This document shows, piece by piece, positions 8,479 through 17,082 of a stretch of DNA of 64,000 nucleotides. A model generated the notes under the pieces. It was not told where the DNA came from, did no database searches, and saw only the letters and a list, made by a program, of their open reading frames with translations. The translations under genes and the position numbers were made by a program. The stretch comes from Jiangella aurantiaca (GTDB lineage: Bacteria; Actinomycetota; Actinomycetes; Jiangellales; Jiangellaceae). How positions within the stretch are numbered: the first letter of the stretch is position 1; every line of letters starts with the position of its first letter. The stretch lies in NCBI RefSeq assembly GCF_004349105.1, contig NZ_SMLB01000010.1, positions 1-64,000 on the forward strand, written 5' to 3'.

Positions 8479-10178
8479 CCACACCCGCTCTGGCGATCCA
8501 CCGCCTCGGCGTCGAGTTCCGCACCGGCGACGGCACCACGACGGCCGCCCGCGACGTCAGCATCGAGGTCCGGCCCGGCGAGATCCTCGCGCTGGTCGGC
8601 GAGTCCGGCTCGGGCAAGAGCGTCAGCGCGCTCTCCGTGCTGGGGCTGCTGCCGCCGACCGCCGTCCGCACCGGGCGCATCGAGGTCGGCGGCCGCGACG
8701 TCACCACGCCGGACGGGCCGACCCTGCGGCGGCTGCGCGGCCAGGACGTCGCCATGGTGTTCCAAGACCCGATGACGGCGCTCAACCCGGTCTTCACCGT
8801 CGGCTCGCAGATCGTCGAGGCGCTCCGGCTGCACGCGGACCACCACCCGCTGCGCGCCGGTCCTGACGCCGCCGCACGCGCCTCTCTGAGCCGGCGGCAG
8901 GCCCGCGCCCGCGCCGTCGAGCTGCTCGGCTTGGTCGGACTGCCTGACCCGGAGCAGCGGTTCGGGTACTACCCGCACCAGCTCTCCGGCGGGCAACGGC
9001 AGCGAGCCATGATCGCGATGGCCATCTCGTGCGATCCGGCCGTCCTCATCGCCGACGAGCCCACGACCGCTCTCGACGTCACCGTCCAGGCGGAGATCCT
9101 CTCGCTGCTGCGCAGCCTGCGCGACCGGCTGGACTCGGCCATCCTCATCATCACGCACGACATGGGCGTGGTGGCCGACATCGCCGATCGCGTCGTCGTC
9201 ATGCGGGCCGGTGAGATCGTCGAGGAGGCGCCGGTCGACCAGCTGTTCGCGCGGCCGGCCGAGTCGTACACCCGCGAGCTGCTGGCCGCCGTGCCACACC
9301 TGGGACGGCAGGAGGTCCGCCAGGTCGCCCCGCCGGCCTCGGCCGACGACGCTTCTCGTACCGCGCTCGAGCTGCACGACGTCGTCGTCGAGTATCCCGG
9401 CGGGATCGGGCGTGCGGCCTTCCGCGCCGTCGACGGGGTGTCGCTCACCATCCCGCGTGGGCAGGTCCTCGGCTTGGTCGGCGAGTCCGGATCGGGCAAG
9501 TCCACGATCGGCCGCTGCGTCGTCGGCCTGCTGCGGGCGACCGCCGGCCGGGTGGTCGTCGACGGCCAGGACGTGACGAAGGCGTCGCGCGGGCAGCTGC
9601 GCGCGCTGCGGCGCACGGTCGGCATGGTCTTCCAGGACCCCGCGTCGTCGCTGAACCCTCGCTACACCATCGGCGACAGCATCGGTGAGCCGCTGCGGCT
9701 GCACGGCCGGCCCAAGTCCGAGGTCGCGCGGCGGGTCGCCGAGCTCCTCGACAGCGTCGAACTGCCGGTGGCCTGGCGCAACCGCTACCCGCACGAGCTC
9801 TCCGGCGGCCAGCGGCAGCGGGTCGGCATCGCCCGGGCCGTGGCGCTCGACCCCGTCCTGCTGGTCGCCGACGAACCGACCAGCGCCCTGGACGTGTCCG
9901 TGCAGGCGCGCGTGCTCGAGCTGCTCATGGACCTGCAGGCGCGGCTCGGCTTCTCGTGCCTGTTCATCAGCCACGACCTCGCCGTGGTCGAGCTGCTGGC
10001 CGACAGCATCGCCGTCATGCACCAGGGCCGCATCGTCGAGCAGGGCAGCAGCGCGGACGTGCTGTCCGCTCCCCGCGACGACTACACCCGGCGGCTGCTG
10101 GCCGCCGCGCCCGTTCCGGACCCGGTGGAGCAGCGCCGGCGACGGGCCGAGCGCGAGCAGGGCGCGGCGCTCGCCTGA
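8475..10178 (+). CDS. Fused double ATP-binding protein of peptide ABC importer (DppD-DppF type)
   Basis: 567 residues containing two complete ABC ATPase halves. Half one: Walker A GESGSGKS at 42-49, signature LSGGQ at 170-174, Walker B LIADEPT at about 191-197, H-loop ITHD. Half two: Walker A at 336-343, LSGGQ at 442-446, LVADEPT and ISHDL later. Both halves end with the oligopeptide-type C-terminal extension (PAESYTRELLAAVP; RDDYTRRLLAAAP). It would power the permease pair encoded leftward from 4521. GTG start at 8475 preceded by GAAGGGGG and overlapping the regulator stop. Nothing appears missing. Confidence 0.93.
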   Translation: MTTPALAIHRLGVEFRTGDGTTTAARDVSIEVRPGEILALVGESGSGKSVSALSVLGLLPPTAVRTGRIEVGGRDVTTPDGPTLRRLRGQDVAMVFQDPMTALNPVFTVGSQIVEALRLHADHHPLRAGPDAAARASLSRRQARARAVELLGLVGLPDPEQRFGYYPHQLSGGQRQRAMIAMAISCDPAVLIADEPTTALDVTVQAEILSLLRSLRDRLDSAILIITHDMGVVADIADRVVVMRAGEIVEEAPVDQLFARPAESYTRELLAAVPHLGRQEVRQVAPPASADDASRTALELHDVVVEYPGGIGRAAFRAVDGVSLTIPRGQVLGLVGESGSGKSTIGRCVVGLLRATAGRVVVDGQDVTKASRGQLRALRRTVGMVFQDPASSLNPRYTIGDSIGEPLRLHGRPKSEVARRVAELLDSVELPVAWRNRYPHELSGGQRQRVGIARAVALDPVLLVADEPTSALDVSVQARVLELLMDLQARLGFSCLFISHDLAVVELLADSIAVMHQGRIVEQGSSADVLSAPRDDYTRRLLAAAPVPDPVEQRRRRAEREQGAALA

Positions 10179-10182
10179 TCGG

Positions 10183-10422
10183 TCAGGGGTAGTCGATGCC
10201 GGCGCGGTCGAGGATGTCGGTGAGGCCGACCCCGAGGGCGCGGGCGTAGCGGGTCAGCTCGATGACGTCGATGCGACGGTCGCCGGACTCGAACAGCGAC
10301 ACCTTGCGCTGCGTGAGACCGAGCCGCTCGCCGAGCTGAGTCTGCGTGAGATCGCGCTCTTCCCGCAGCTGCCGGAGCGTGGCGTACAGCCGCTGGTACT
10401 CAGGAGCCCGGCTGTCGACCAC
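10183..10422 (-). CDS. XRE family HTH regulator, small
   Basis: About 79 residues if started at GTG 10422; an upstream start at 10539 (118 residues) would add a low-quality N-terminus that overlaps the divergent small gene, so I prefer the shorter form. The core LTQTQLGERLGLTQRKVSLFESGDRRI is a textbook Cro/C1-type helix-turn-helix, followed by IDVIELTRYARALGVGLTDIL. It is a DNA-binding repressor type with no further domain. Stop codons of this gene and the ATPase gene are 4 bases apart, convergent. It faces the small CPxC protein across a short AT-richer spacer carrying two palindromes. Confidence 0.75.
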   Translation of the reverse strand: MVDSRAPEYQRLYATLRQLREERDLTQTQLGERLGLTQRKVSLFESGDRRIDVIELTRYARALGVGLTDILDRAGIDYP

Positions 10423-10451
10423 CTGCCCATCCGACCGTCGTTGATCGAATA

Positions 10452-10477
10452 GCCAAAGTTTAGCTGTCGATATATCG
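10452..10477. promoter_or_regulatory. Two adjacent palindromes between XRE gene and small CPxC gene
   Basis: GCCAAAGTTTAGC (10452-10464, one mismatched pair around a central G) and the perfect 10-base palindrome CGATATATCG (10468-10477) lie in a locally AT-rich spacer, the second ending 7 bases before the GTG of the small gene. They are suitable operators for the adjacent XRE regulator (inference) and probably overlap the divergent promoters. Confidence 0.45.
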
Positions 10478-10484
10478 TTCGGCT

Positions 10485-10688
10485 GTGGCCCAGTCGAACA
10501 CCCCCGCCCGGTACCGCGCGCGCTGCCCGGCCTGCCCATGGACGGGACGTGAGTTCACCCGGTACTCGCACGCCGAAGAAGCCGCCCGCGACCACGCCAA
10601 ACGTCATTTCCACGACACCCACGTCATCGATCACTACGGTCTGCGGATCGCCGGATCGACCATCCGGCCGGCCGAGGCAGACTCCTGA
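10485..10688 (+). CDS. Small hypothetical protein with CPxC and His-rich segment
   Basis: 67 residues, GTG start. It carries CPACPW near the N-terminus and a series of His residues (SHAEEAARDHAKRHFHDTHVIDHYG), a layout that looks like a small zinc-binding finger or ribbon (CxxC plus HxxxH), although I do not recognise a named family. It is divergent from the XRE gene, whose likely operators sit right at its start, so repression by XRE is plausible. A toxin role cannot be read from the sequence. Confidence 0.55.
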   Translation: MAQSNTPARYRARCPACPWTGREFTRYSHAEEAARDHAKRHFHDTHVIDHYGLRIAGSTIRPAEADS

Positions 10689-11222
10689 GCGTTCCGTGTC
10701 GACCACTGCGGACCACGTCGCCACATGGCCGAGGTACGGGTGTAGCGTGTCCCCGGCAGGCGCGCGCCGCGCGAGCTCCCGGGGGGCTCCACCTGCGCAT
10801 ACGGTTCGCCAACGGAGGTGCCTATGCGGAGAGTGTTCTCGTCGCGCCGGAGGTGACGCTCGCGATCGGCGGCCACGGCCGCTCCCGAGATGGCGGCTGA
10901 GCGGGCACGTTCCCGCGTTCATCGGCATGAGCCGGGGTTCTCGATGCCATCGAGCGGCCACGATCACCACCGCTTCAGCGAGCCCAGCGCAAGCCGACTG
11001 CCGGCGCCCAGGACCACCTAGCGCAAGGAGCCGCCTATGACGTGACCCCTGACGCCGCGACCTCGGCGGCGAACCCACCCCGTTCCGTCCGCCGAAGTGA
11101 ACCGTGCTTCTGCCCACAAGCGGAGGTTCGTCGCGGCACATGTTTCAGCCGGCCTGGCGGCAGATCGCCCGGGGGGTGGCTCGCGGTGAGCACGTCAGGC
11201 TCACCACCACTGGAGGTTTGGC
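10689..11222. other. Non-coding stretch with a decayed-looking leader copy
   Basis: No convincing gene in 534 bases. At 10814-10855 there is a good ribosome site (GGAGG) followed by ATG CGG AGA GTG TTC and a stop after ten codons (MRRVFSSRRR). This resembles the start of the real gene at 11223 (GGAGG, ATG CGA AGA GCA TTC), as if an earlier copy of the leader had degraded. A further AAGGAG-ATG-stop trio occurs near 11025-11045. A GAGCTCCC/GGGGGCTC inverted repeat lies at about 10774-10790. Confidence 0.4.
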
Positions 11223-12812
11223 ATGCGAAGAGCATTCCTCCTTGTCCTCGCGGCGCTACTCGCGCTCGGAACGCTGTCCTTCCCCGCAAGCGCGTCGCAC
11301 AACGCCGACCAGCACAAGAAGATGGATCTCCTGTTCACGTCCCCGAACTCCGCGATCAACTCCGATCTCGCGTTCTGGGGTGACCATGCGTTCATCGGCT
11401 ACTACCGCAACGACCGCGCGGTCGGAGGCGTCCGGATCTTCGACATCTCCAACCCTGCCGGTCCGCGCCTGGTACGGGACTTCTCGTGTGACGGGCTGCA
11501 GAACGACCCCATCGTCTGGGACCGTGACGGGAACGGCGTCGCCGATCTGATGCTGTTGGCCGTGGACCGCACCATGGTGGCGCCCGAGTGCGGAGCCGCG
11601 CGGTCGGTGAACCACGGTGATCCGACGGGCTGGGAAGGCGTCCGGGTCTTCGAGATGAGCGACGACCCCGCGAACCCCTTCGCCGAGATCACACAGGTCA
11701 AGGCGGTGTACACCGACTGCGGCGCGCACACCATCACGTTGTGGCCCGGCGAGGTGGACGACACCGGCAATCTCCTCGTCTACGTCTCGTCCTACCCACT
11801 GCGAGCGGGGCCGACCTGCGGTGACACCGAGTTCCTGAACGCGGCGAACCCGTACGACGAGGACCCGGGAAGCCCGGCCAACCCGCTCCACGGCGTGATC
11901 CAGGTCATCGAGGTGCCGCTCGACGATCCGTCGGCGGCCAACGAGCTGCCGGTCCAGCCGGCGATCAGCTACCCCGGTGACCCGGACGGGATCAACGACT
12001 GGTGCGAGCGGTCGGTCACCGGCCCTGGCCAGCCGTGCCCCGGTCCGTTCGAGCCGGCCGCGGTGGCCTGCCACGACATCGTCGTTCATGTCGAGACTCG
12101 CCTGGCCGGAGGCGCTTGCGCCGAACAGGGCCAGGTGTGGGAGATCGACGACAACGGGATTCCCGACACGGCCAACCCGGTCCTCGTCAGCGACGACGAG
12201 CTCAGCTCGGGCGGCACTGGCAACATCCCCGGAGCGATCGACTTCTTCCACTCCGCCATGTTCGACAACGACGCGACGGTCGTGAACTGGGTCGACGAGT
12301 CCTTCGGCAGCGGCTGCCCGCCGATGACGACGTGGCAGGCGCGGCCGTGGCACCCGGCAGGAGAGCACAAGACCGGGAAGATGTTCTTCTCCGACGTCGC
12401 CACAGGTGCCTTCCTCAGCGAGTTCCAGGTCGGTGATCTGCGGCCCGACCCGGCACCGACCGCCTACTGCTCGGCCCACATGGGCATGTCCGTCAAGGGC
12501 ATCCAGCGGGACCTGCTGGTCAACGCCTGGTACACCGGCGGGGTCGACGTGATCGACTTCAGCAAGCCGACAAGACTGAAGGAGATCGCGTACTACGACA
12601 TCGCCGGCCCAGGCCCGCAGGGCTCGGACAACTGGTCGGCCTACCCCTACACCGGACCGCTGTTCGAGCGTGGGCCCGGGATCCCCGTCTACGCCTCGGA
12701 CGGCGTGCACACGCCTGACTCCGCAAGGGGCATGGTGGTGTTCCGCACGATCATCGAGAAGCCCGGTCAGGCAGGCATCGTGGACCACTTGAACCCGCAG
12801 ACGATGGACTAG
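11223..12812 (+). CDS. Secreted LVIVD-type repeat (beta-propeller-like) protein
   Basis: 529 residues with a Sec signal peptide (MRRAFLLVLAALLALGTL, cleavage likely after ASA near 26). The mature part has repeated strands of the type GGVRIFDISNPAGPRLV, GVRVFEMSDDPANPF and GVDVIDFSKPTRLKEI, the pattern of LVIVD/beta-propeller proteins, together with several Cys residues that may form disulfides outside the cell. A clear GGAGG (11212-11216) precedes the ATG. No catalytic motif is recognised, so a binding or structural role at the surface is a guess. It stands alone, followed by a hairpin terminator. Confidence 0.7.
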   Translation: MRRAFLLVLAALLALGTLSFPASASHNADQHKKMDLLFTSPNSAINSDLAFWGDHAFIGYYRNDRAVGGVRIFDISNPAGPRLVRDFSCDGLQNDPIVWDRDGNGVADLMLLAVDRTMVAPECGAARSVNHGDPTGWEGVRVFEMSDDPANPFAEITQVKAVYTDCGAHTITLWPGEVDDTGNLLVYVSSYPLRAGPTCGDTEFLNAANPYDEDPGSPANPLHGVIQVIEVPLDDPSAANELPVQPAISYPGDPDGINDWCERSVTGPGQPCPGPFEPAAVACHDIVVHVETRLAGGACAEQGQVWEIDDNGIPDTANPVLVSDDELSSGGTGNIPGAIDFFHSAMFDNDATVVNWVDESFGSGCPPMTTWQARPWHPAGEHKTGKMFFSDVATGAFLSEFQVGDLRPDPAPTAYCSAHMGMSVKGIQRDLLVNAWYTGGVDVIDFSKPTRLKEIAYYDIAGPGPQGSDNWSAYPYTGPLFERGPGIPVYASDGVHTPDSARGMVVFRTIIEKPGQAGIVDHLNPQTMD

Positions 12813-12843
12813 CGGTGCACGGCGTACCGCAGACGCCCGGAGA

Positions 12844-12869
12844 GCCGGGGCACCTCGCGGTGCTCCGGC
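12844..12869 (+). terminator. Hairpin terminator after the secreted propeller gene
   Basis: GCCGGGGCACC (12844-12854), loop TCGC, GGTGCTCCGGC (12859-12869): 11 pairs including one G-U, 32 bases after the stop. There is no T-run, as is common in GC-rich actinomycetes. Confidence 0.65.
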
Positions 12870-13185
12870 CCTCGTCCGTCCAGACCCGGTGACAACAGCT
12901 GGGCTGCAGCTTCACGGTCGGAGCCGCGCATCGACGTCGAGTATCGACCTATTTACGAGATTGAGGATGTTCACAGCGATTTCGTATGTGATATACCTCC
13001 TGCAGCAGTTTGCACCATTCCATAGTCCAATGCAGGAACTGCCCCCTCCAGATGCCGGGGGGTAGTATGTCCAACCGCCACCGTCCGCGGCGCGTACGCC
13101 GCGGACGTGACGTCCCACACTTCCGGCCCCGCCCCGCGGTGGCCATCCTCGCGAGTCACGCCTGTGCCGGATCCGGGACGGCCCG
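12870..13185. other. Intergenic region with an AT-richer island upstream of the PIG-L gene
   Basis: No gene seen. Bases about 12945-13035 are clearly less GC-rich than the surroundings and include GTAT-GTGAT-ATAC (12984-12996), an inverted repeat that could be an operator or part of a promoter for the rightward gene at 13186. No recognised riboswitch. Confidence 0.35.
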
Positions 13186-14022
13186 ATGATCCGCCGTCGC
13201 GCCCTTCTGACGGCGGGCGTCGCCATCGCGGCGGGCGCGGCGTGGCCGTCGGAACCGGCGACCGCCCAAACGACACGGACCGTGGTCGCGGTGCCGCCGC
13301 CGACCGGTCGGCCGGTGATCTTCTACACTCCGCACCAGGACGACGAGACCCTCTTCATGGGTCAGATCATCGCCAGGCACGCACTCGCCGGGCGCGAGGT
13401 CCACGTCGTCCTCGTCACCGATGGCCGCGCGTCCACCGCCCGCAACGCGATCAACGGGCTGACGAGCAACGGCTGGTGGCAGGACCACCACCAGCCCGAG
13501 CGCGAGGGCTACGCGCCACTCACGCAGCAGCAGCTCTCCGAGGCGCGGAACCGTGAGTTCGTCTCCGCGTGCGGACAGCTCGGCGTCTGGCCGGCGAACA
13601 TCCACCTCGAGGGCTTCAGGGACGGCACGCTCACTCTGACCCAGGCGACCGGCGTGTTGGAGAAGTACGACGCCCTCTTCCCGACGGCCGGCCACTACAC
13701 CATGTCGTGGGACGATGCCACGTCCGACCACTCGATACTCGGTCAGGCACTGCGCACTCTCGCCCTCGCCGACCGGACCAAGTGGAACGACGTCCGCTGG
13801 ACGATCAAGCCGGAGAACGCTCACCGAGTGCCCGGCGCCAAGGCGTACACGATGCCCCGCGATGTCCTCCCCCTGGCGCAGGAGCTGGCGCGGCGCGCTG
13901 CGCGACCGTACGCGGCGTGGTGTCCGGCGGCCGGCGCGTTCGCCGTGGGCTACCACTCGGTGGGGCCGACGTACTTCCCGCGGGTCGAGAAGGGTGAACT
14001 GAACTGGAGCCACGGGCTGTGA
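13186..14022 (+). CDS. Secreted PIG-L family deacetylase
   Basis: 278 residues. The N-terminus MIRRRALLTAG plus a hydrophobic run and an Ala-rich end near 28 reads as a Tat or Sec export signal. The PIG-L/LmbE metal motif appears as PHQDDE (49-54, His50 and Asp53 as ligands), and His182 in SDHS supplies the third ligand. Family members are zinc deacetylases for N-acetylglucosamine-containing molecules; an exported one may act on glycans or glycolipids (inference). The usual PHPDDE has Gln instead of the second Pro here. It stands alone and is convergent with the tRNA. Confidence 0.85.
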   Translation: MIRRRALLTAGVAIAAGAAWPSEPATAQTTRTVVAVPPPTGRPVIFYTPHQDDETLFMGQIIARHALAGREVHVVLVTDGRASTARNAINGLTSNGWWQDHHQPEREGYAPLTQQQLSEARNREFVSACGQLGVWPANIHLEGFRDGTLTLTQATGVLEKYDALFPTAGHYTMSWDDATSDHSILGQALRTLALADRTKWNDVRWTIKPENAHRVPGAKAYTMPRDVLPLAQELARRAARPYAAWCPAAGAFAVGYHSVGPTYFPRVEKGELNWSHGL

Positions 14023-14048
14023 GCGGGGTCCACGACATCGCGAAGGGG

Positions 14049-14124
14049 TGGAGCCGCCTGTCGGAATCGAACCGACGACCTATTCATTACGAGTGAATCG
14101 CTCTACCGACTGAGCTAAGGCGGC
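14049..14124 (-). tRNA. tRNA-Thr (anticodon CGU)
   Basis: The full cloverleaf can be folded on the minus strand: acceptor GCCGCCT/AGGCGGC, D-stem GCTC/GAGC, anticodon stem ATTCA/TGAAT with loop CTCGTAA (anticodon CGT, reading ACG), T-stem GTCGG/CCGAC with TTCGATT loop. The CCA end is encoded (14049-14051). Without CCA the gene spans 14052-14124. No integrase or attachment duplicate is near it. Confidence 0.95.
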
Positions 14125-14208
14125 GCGTGCCCGGCGAACCGGGCACGGTGCATGAGTATAGGGCGTGCAGTGCCCCGGAACCCAATCGGGCCGGAGGCGC
14201 CCGCAACG

Positions 14209-15447
14209 TCAGAGCGCGTCGGTGGTGATGGACGCGCCGAGGGCGGAGCCGGCCACGTACTGGTCCCAGCCGAGGTTCCAGTCGGCCATGCCGGGGTCGC
14301 CGCGCTGGATGAGGTCTTCGGGGCCGCGGGTGGAGTTGGCGACGGTGACGATGTCGCCGTACTGGGCCAGCTGGAAGAACGTGGCGCCGTTGGCCGCGCT
14401 GAGGTTGATGCACCCGTGCGACACGTTCTCCGAGCCCTGCGATCCCTCGGACCACGACGCCGAGTGGACGAACGTGCCGCTCCAGGTCAGGCGGACGGAG
14501 TTGGGCACCTCGAGGTCGTAGTAGTCGGGGCTGTTCGGGTCGCAGGTGATGTTCGCGTTGCACGACGTCATCTGCCGCGTCTCGAACTTCTCCAGCACGA
14601 TGTAGGTGCCGTTGCGGGTGGCGAACTCGGGCGCGCCGAGACTGGTGTCCCACGTGGCCGCGGTGACGCCGTCGACGGTGTAGGTCACGGTGTGGCTGGC
14701 GGCGTCGACGGTGGCGATCTGCGCCTTGCCGACGGTGAAGTCGAGGTCGTAGGAGCGGCCGCCCCAGAGGTCGTCGCCGGCCTGGACGCCGTTGAGGTCG
14801 AGGTTCAGCCGCACCTGGGTGCCCGACGGCCAGTACTCCTTGGGCCGGAAGTGCACCTCCTGCGAGCTCACCCAGTGCCATGTCCCCTCGACCTGCGGGT
14901 TCGACGCGACGTGCATGGCCTGCTCGACGGTCTCGCGCTCGGTGACCTCCTGGTCGAACCGGACGGTGATCGGCGCGCCCACGCCGACGACGGCGCCATC
15001 GGTGGGCTGCATGCTCAGCGTGAGGCGGTTGCCCTCGGGCACGCCGCCGACGGCGAAGGAGTCGGTCAGCGTGTGCTCCATGCCGAGCCGGTCGGACGCG
15101 ACGACGGTGACGGCGTAGGAGGCGCCGGGCTCGAGCGGCGCTGCGCTCTGCCAGCTGCTGCCGTCGTCGCCGACCTGGCCCTCGACCGGCTCGCCGCCCT
15201 CGGGCGCGACCTCGACGGAGTCGATCTGGCCGTGGGGGACGGTGAACTCCAGCGGTGTGCCGAACGCCACTTCGTCGGTGATGCCGTCGAGGCGCAACGG
15301 GACGCGCTGGGCCTTGGGGCCCTCCGCCTGCGCGGTGGGGCCGTCGGTGCCCCCGGACCCGGAGTCGTCGGAGCCGCTGCAGGAGGTCAGCAGCACCGCC
15401 GCGCTCAGGACGAGCGCGACCCGGTGGAGCGTCGGACGCAGGCGCAT
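14209..15447 (-). CDS. L,D-transpeptidase lipoprotein (YkuD domain, Ig-like N-terminal domains)
   Basis: 412 residues. Lipoprotein signal with lipobox LLTSC (Cys23), Ser/Gly-rich linker, Ig-like domains (about 45-240) and a YkuD catalytic domain (about 243-380). The active site is SHGCINLS with His344 and Cys346, plus His328 upstream. Architecture matches mycobacterial LdtMt2-type enzymes, which make 3-3 peptidoglycan cross-links at the outer membrane face. A pair CNANITC (296-302) near the active site is unusual and could form a disulfide. A hydrolase-like lipoprotein gene lies upstream, transcribed in the same direction. Confidence 0.93.
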   Translation of the reverse strand: MRLRPTLHRVALVLSAAVLLTSCSGSDDSGSGGTDGPTAQAEGPKAQRVPLRLDGITDEVAFGTPLEFTVPHGQIDSVEVAPEGGEPVEGQVGDDGSSWQSAAPLEPGASYAVTVVASDRLGMEHTLTDSFAVGGVPEGNRLTLSMQPTDGAVVGVGAPITVRFDQEVTERETVEQAMHVASNPQVEGTWHWVSSQEVHFRPKEYWPSGTQVRLNLDLNGVQAGDDLWGGRSYDLDFTVGKAQIATVDAASHTVTYTVDGVTAATWDTSLGAPEFATRNGTYIVLEKFETRQMTSCNANITCDPNSPDYYDLEVPNSVRLTWSGTFVHSASWSEGSQGSENVSHGCINLSAANGATFFQLAQYGDIVTVANSTRGPEDLIQRGDPGMADWNLGWDQYVAGSALGASITTDAL

Positions 15448-15477
15448 CGTTCCATTATCCGCATACTTCGCCCCGCT

Positions 15478-17082
15478 TCACGCCGCGCAGGTGCTGCCCT
15501 CGTCCGGCACCGTCCCGGCCAGCAGGTACGCGTCGACGGCGTCGTCGATGCAGCTGCTGCCCGCGAGGTAGGCCGTGTGCACCGTGGAGTCGTAGGTGAG
15601 CAGCACGCCGGACGACAGCTGCTCGCTCAGCGACTGCGCCCACTCGTACGGCGTGGCGGGGTCGCCCGTGGTGCCGACGACGAGGATCGGGTCGGCACCC
15701 GGCGCGGTGACCGGCGGGTGCGGCGCGGGGGGCGCGGTGGACGTGGCGGTGGGGTCGTCCCCGCCGACGTCGGCCTCGGCCAGGCCGTCGGCCAGCGCCG
15801 AGCAGCCGAACCCGCCCCAGGCGAGGAACGGCCCGAACACCTGGGACACCGCGGTGAACTCGGACAGCGCGGCCCGCGCCTCGTCGGCCGTGGCGGACTC
15901 CGGGTGGTCCATGCAGTTGACGAGGCTGATCACCTCGTTGGCGTTGCCGTTGTAGGTGCCGTCGCTGTTGCGTTCGAGGTAGAGGTCGGCGAACGTCATC
16001 AGCAGCGTGCCGTCGCCCTCGGTCAGCGCGAGGTCGAGCGCCTCGTTGAGCGGCTCGTAGCCCTCGTCGGCGGTGAGGTACAGCGGCAGGACGATGCCGT
16101 AGAACGCCAGCGACTCGGTGAGCGGCCGGTTCTCGTCGTCGGTGACCAGCGGCTGCTGGTCGGCCTGCTGCAGCAGCCCCGCGAGCGTGGCGCGGGCTTC
16201 GTCCTCCGACGAGCCGAGCGCGCAGTCGCCCTGGTCGAAGCACCAGGTCAGGAACGCCGACAGCGCCCGCTCGAAACCGCGCGCCTGGCCGAGGCCGAGG
16301 TCGTCGCCGGACAGCGTCGGATCGATGGCGCCGTCGAGGACCAGCCGGCCGACGCGGTCGGGGAACTGGTCGGCGTAGAGGGCGCCGATGAACGTCCCGT
16401 ACGACTTGCCGAGGTAGTTGAGCTTCTCGTCGCCCAGCGCGGCGCGTAGCACGTCGAGGTCGCGGGCGACGTCGGCGGTGCCGATGTGCGGGACCAGCTC
16501 GCCGGAGTTCGTCGCGCAGCCGGCGGCGAGGTCGTGGATCGACTCCTCCATCTCGGTGATCTCGGCGTCGTCGTCAGGGGTGGCGTCGGCGGCGAGGTAC
16601 TCGTCCAGCTCGGCGTCGTCGACGCAGTCGACCGGGGTGGACTCGGCGACGCCGCGCGGGTCGAAGCCGACGATGTCGTAGCGCTCACGCACCTGCTCGG
16701 TGACGACGGAGCCGGCCAGCTGGGCGTACTCGACGCCGGACGCGCCCGGCCCGCCCGGGTTGACCAGCAGCGAGCCGAGGCGCTGGTCGCCCGTCGCCGG
16801 CGCCCGCAGCAGCGCCAGCTCGAGAGTGTCGCCGCCCGGGTCGGCGTAGTCGACCGGGACGGTGGCCGTCGAGCACTGATACCCCTCGCCGCAGTCGCGC
16901 CACTCCAGCTCCTGCGTGTAGAACTGCGCGAGCTCGGGGTCGATCCCCTCGGTGGCGTCGGGCGCCGGCGTCGACCGGTCCGGCACGTCGGCCGGCTGGC
17001 CGTCGCGCGCCGGTTCGGCCGAGCAGCCCGCGGCGGCCACGACGGCGGCGACCGCCAGGCCGGCCAGGGCACGGAGTCTCAC
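15478..17082 (-). CDS. Alpha/beta hydrolase lipoprotein, tripeptidyl-aminopeptidase-like
   Basis: 534 residues with lipobox AAAGC (Cys20). The core is an alpha/beta hydrolase of the Streptomyces tripeptidyl aminopeptidase/SlpD group: VNPGGPGASG oxyanion segment near 108-117, nucleophile Ser227 in LGKSYGT, then the C-terminal TAP-like domain with GTTGDPATPY (acid Asp) and STVHTAYL (His). Such surface peptidases release tripeptides from extracellular proteins. The start overlaps the stop of the PSP1-domain gene by four bases, so the two are translated together although no functional link is obvious. Confidence 0.88.
   Translation of the reverse strand: MRLRALAGLAVAAVVAAAGCSAEPARDGQPADVPDRSTPAPDATEGIDPELAQFYTQELEWRDCGEGYQCSTATVPVDYADPGGDTLELALLRAPATGDQRLGSLLVNPGGPGASGVEYAQLAGSVVTEQVRERYDIVGFDPRGVAESTPVDCVDDAELDEYLAADATPDDDAEITEMEESIHDLAAGCATNSGELVPHIGTADVARDLDVLRAALGDEKLNYLGKSYGTFIGALYADQFPDRVGRLVLDGAIDPTLSGDDLGLGQARGFERALSAFLTWCFDQGDCALGSSEDEARATLAGLLQQADQQPLVTDDENRPLTESLAFYGIVLPLYLTADEGYEPLNEALDLALTEGDGTLLMTFADLYLERNSDGTYNGNANEVISLVNCMDHPESATADEARAALSEFTAVSQVFGPFLAWGGFGCSALADGLAEADVGGDDPTATSTAPPAPHPPVTAPGADPILVVGTTGDPATPYEWAQSLSEQLSSGVLLTYDSTVHTAYLAGSSCIDDAVDAYLLAGTVPDEGSTCAA

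Noticed and set aside
10183-10688. Toxin-antitoxin pair
   Set aside because: The XRE gene and small gene are divergent, not in one operon, and the small protein has no known toxin motif.
14049-14124. tRNA as integration site for a mobile element
   Set aside because: No integrase, no direct repeat of the tRNA 3' end, and housekeeping-type genes on both sides.
14152-16449. Long plus-strand frame over the L,D-transpeptidase and hydrolase genes
   Set aside because: Both minus-strand genes have complete catalytic motifs and signal peptides, so the other strand is a shadow.
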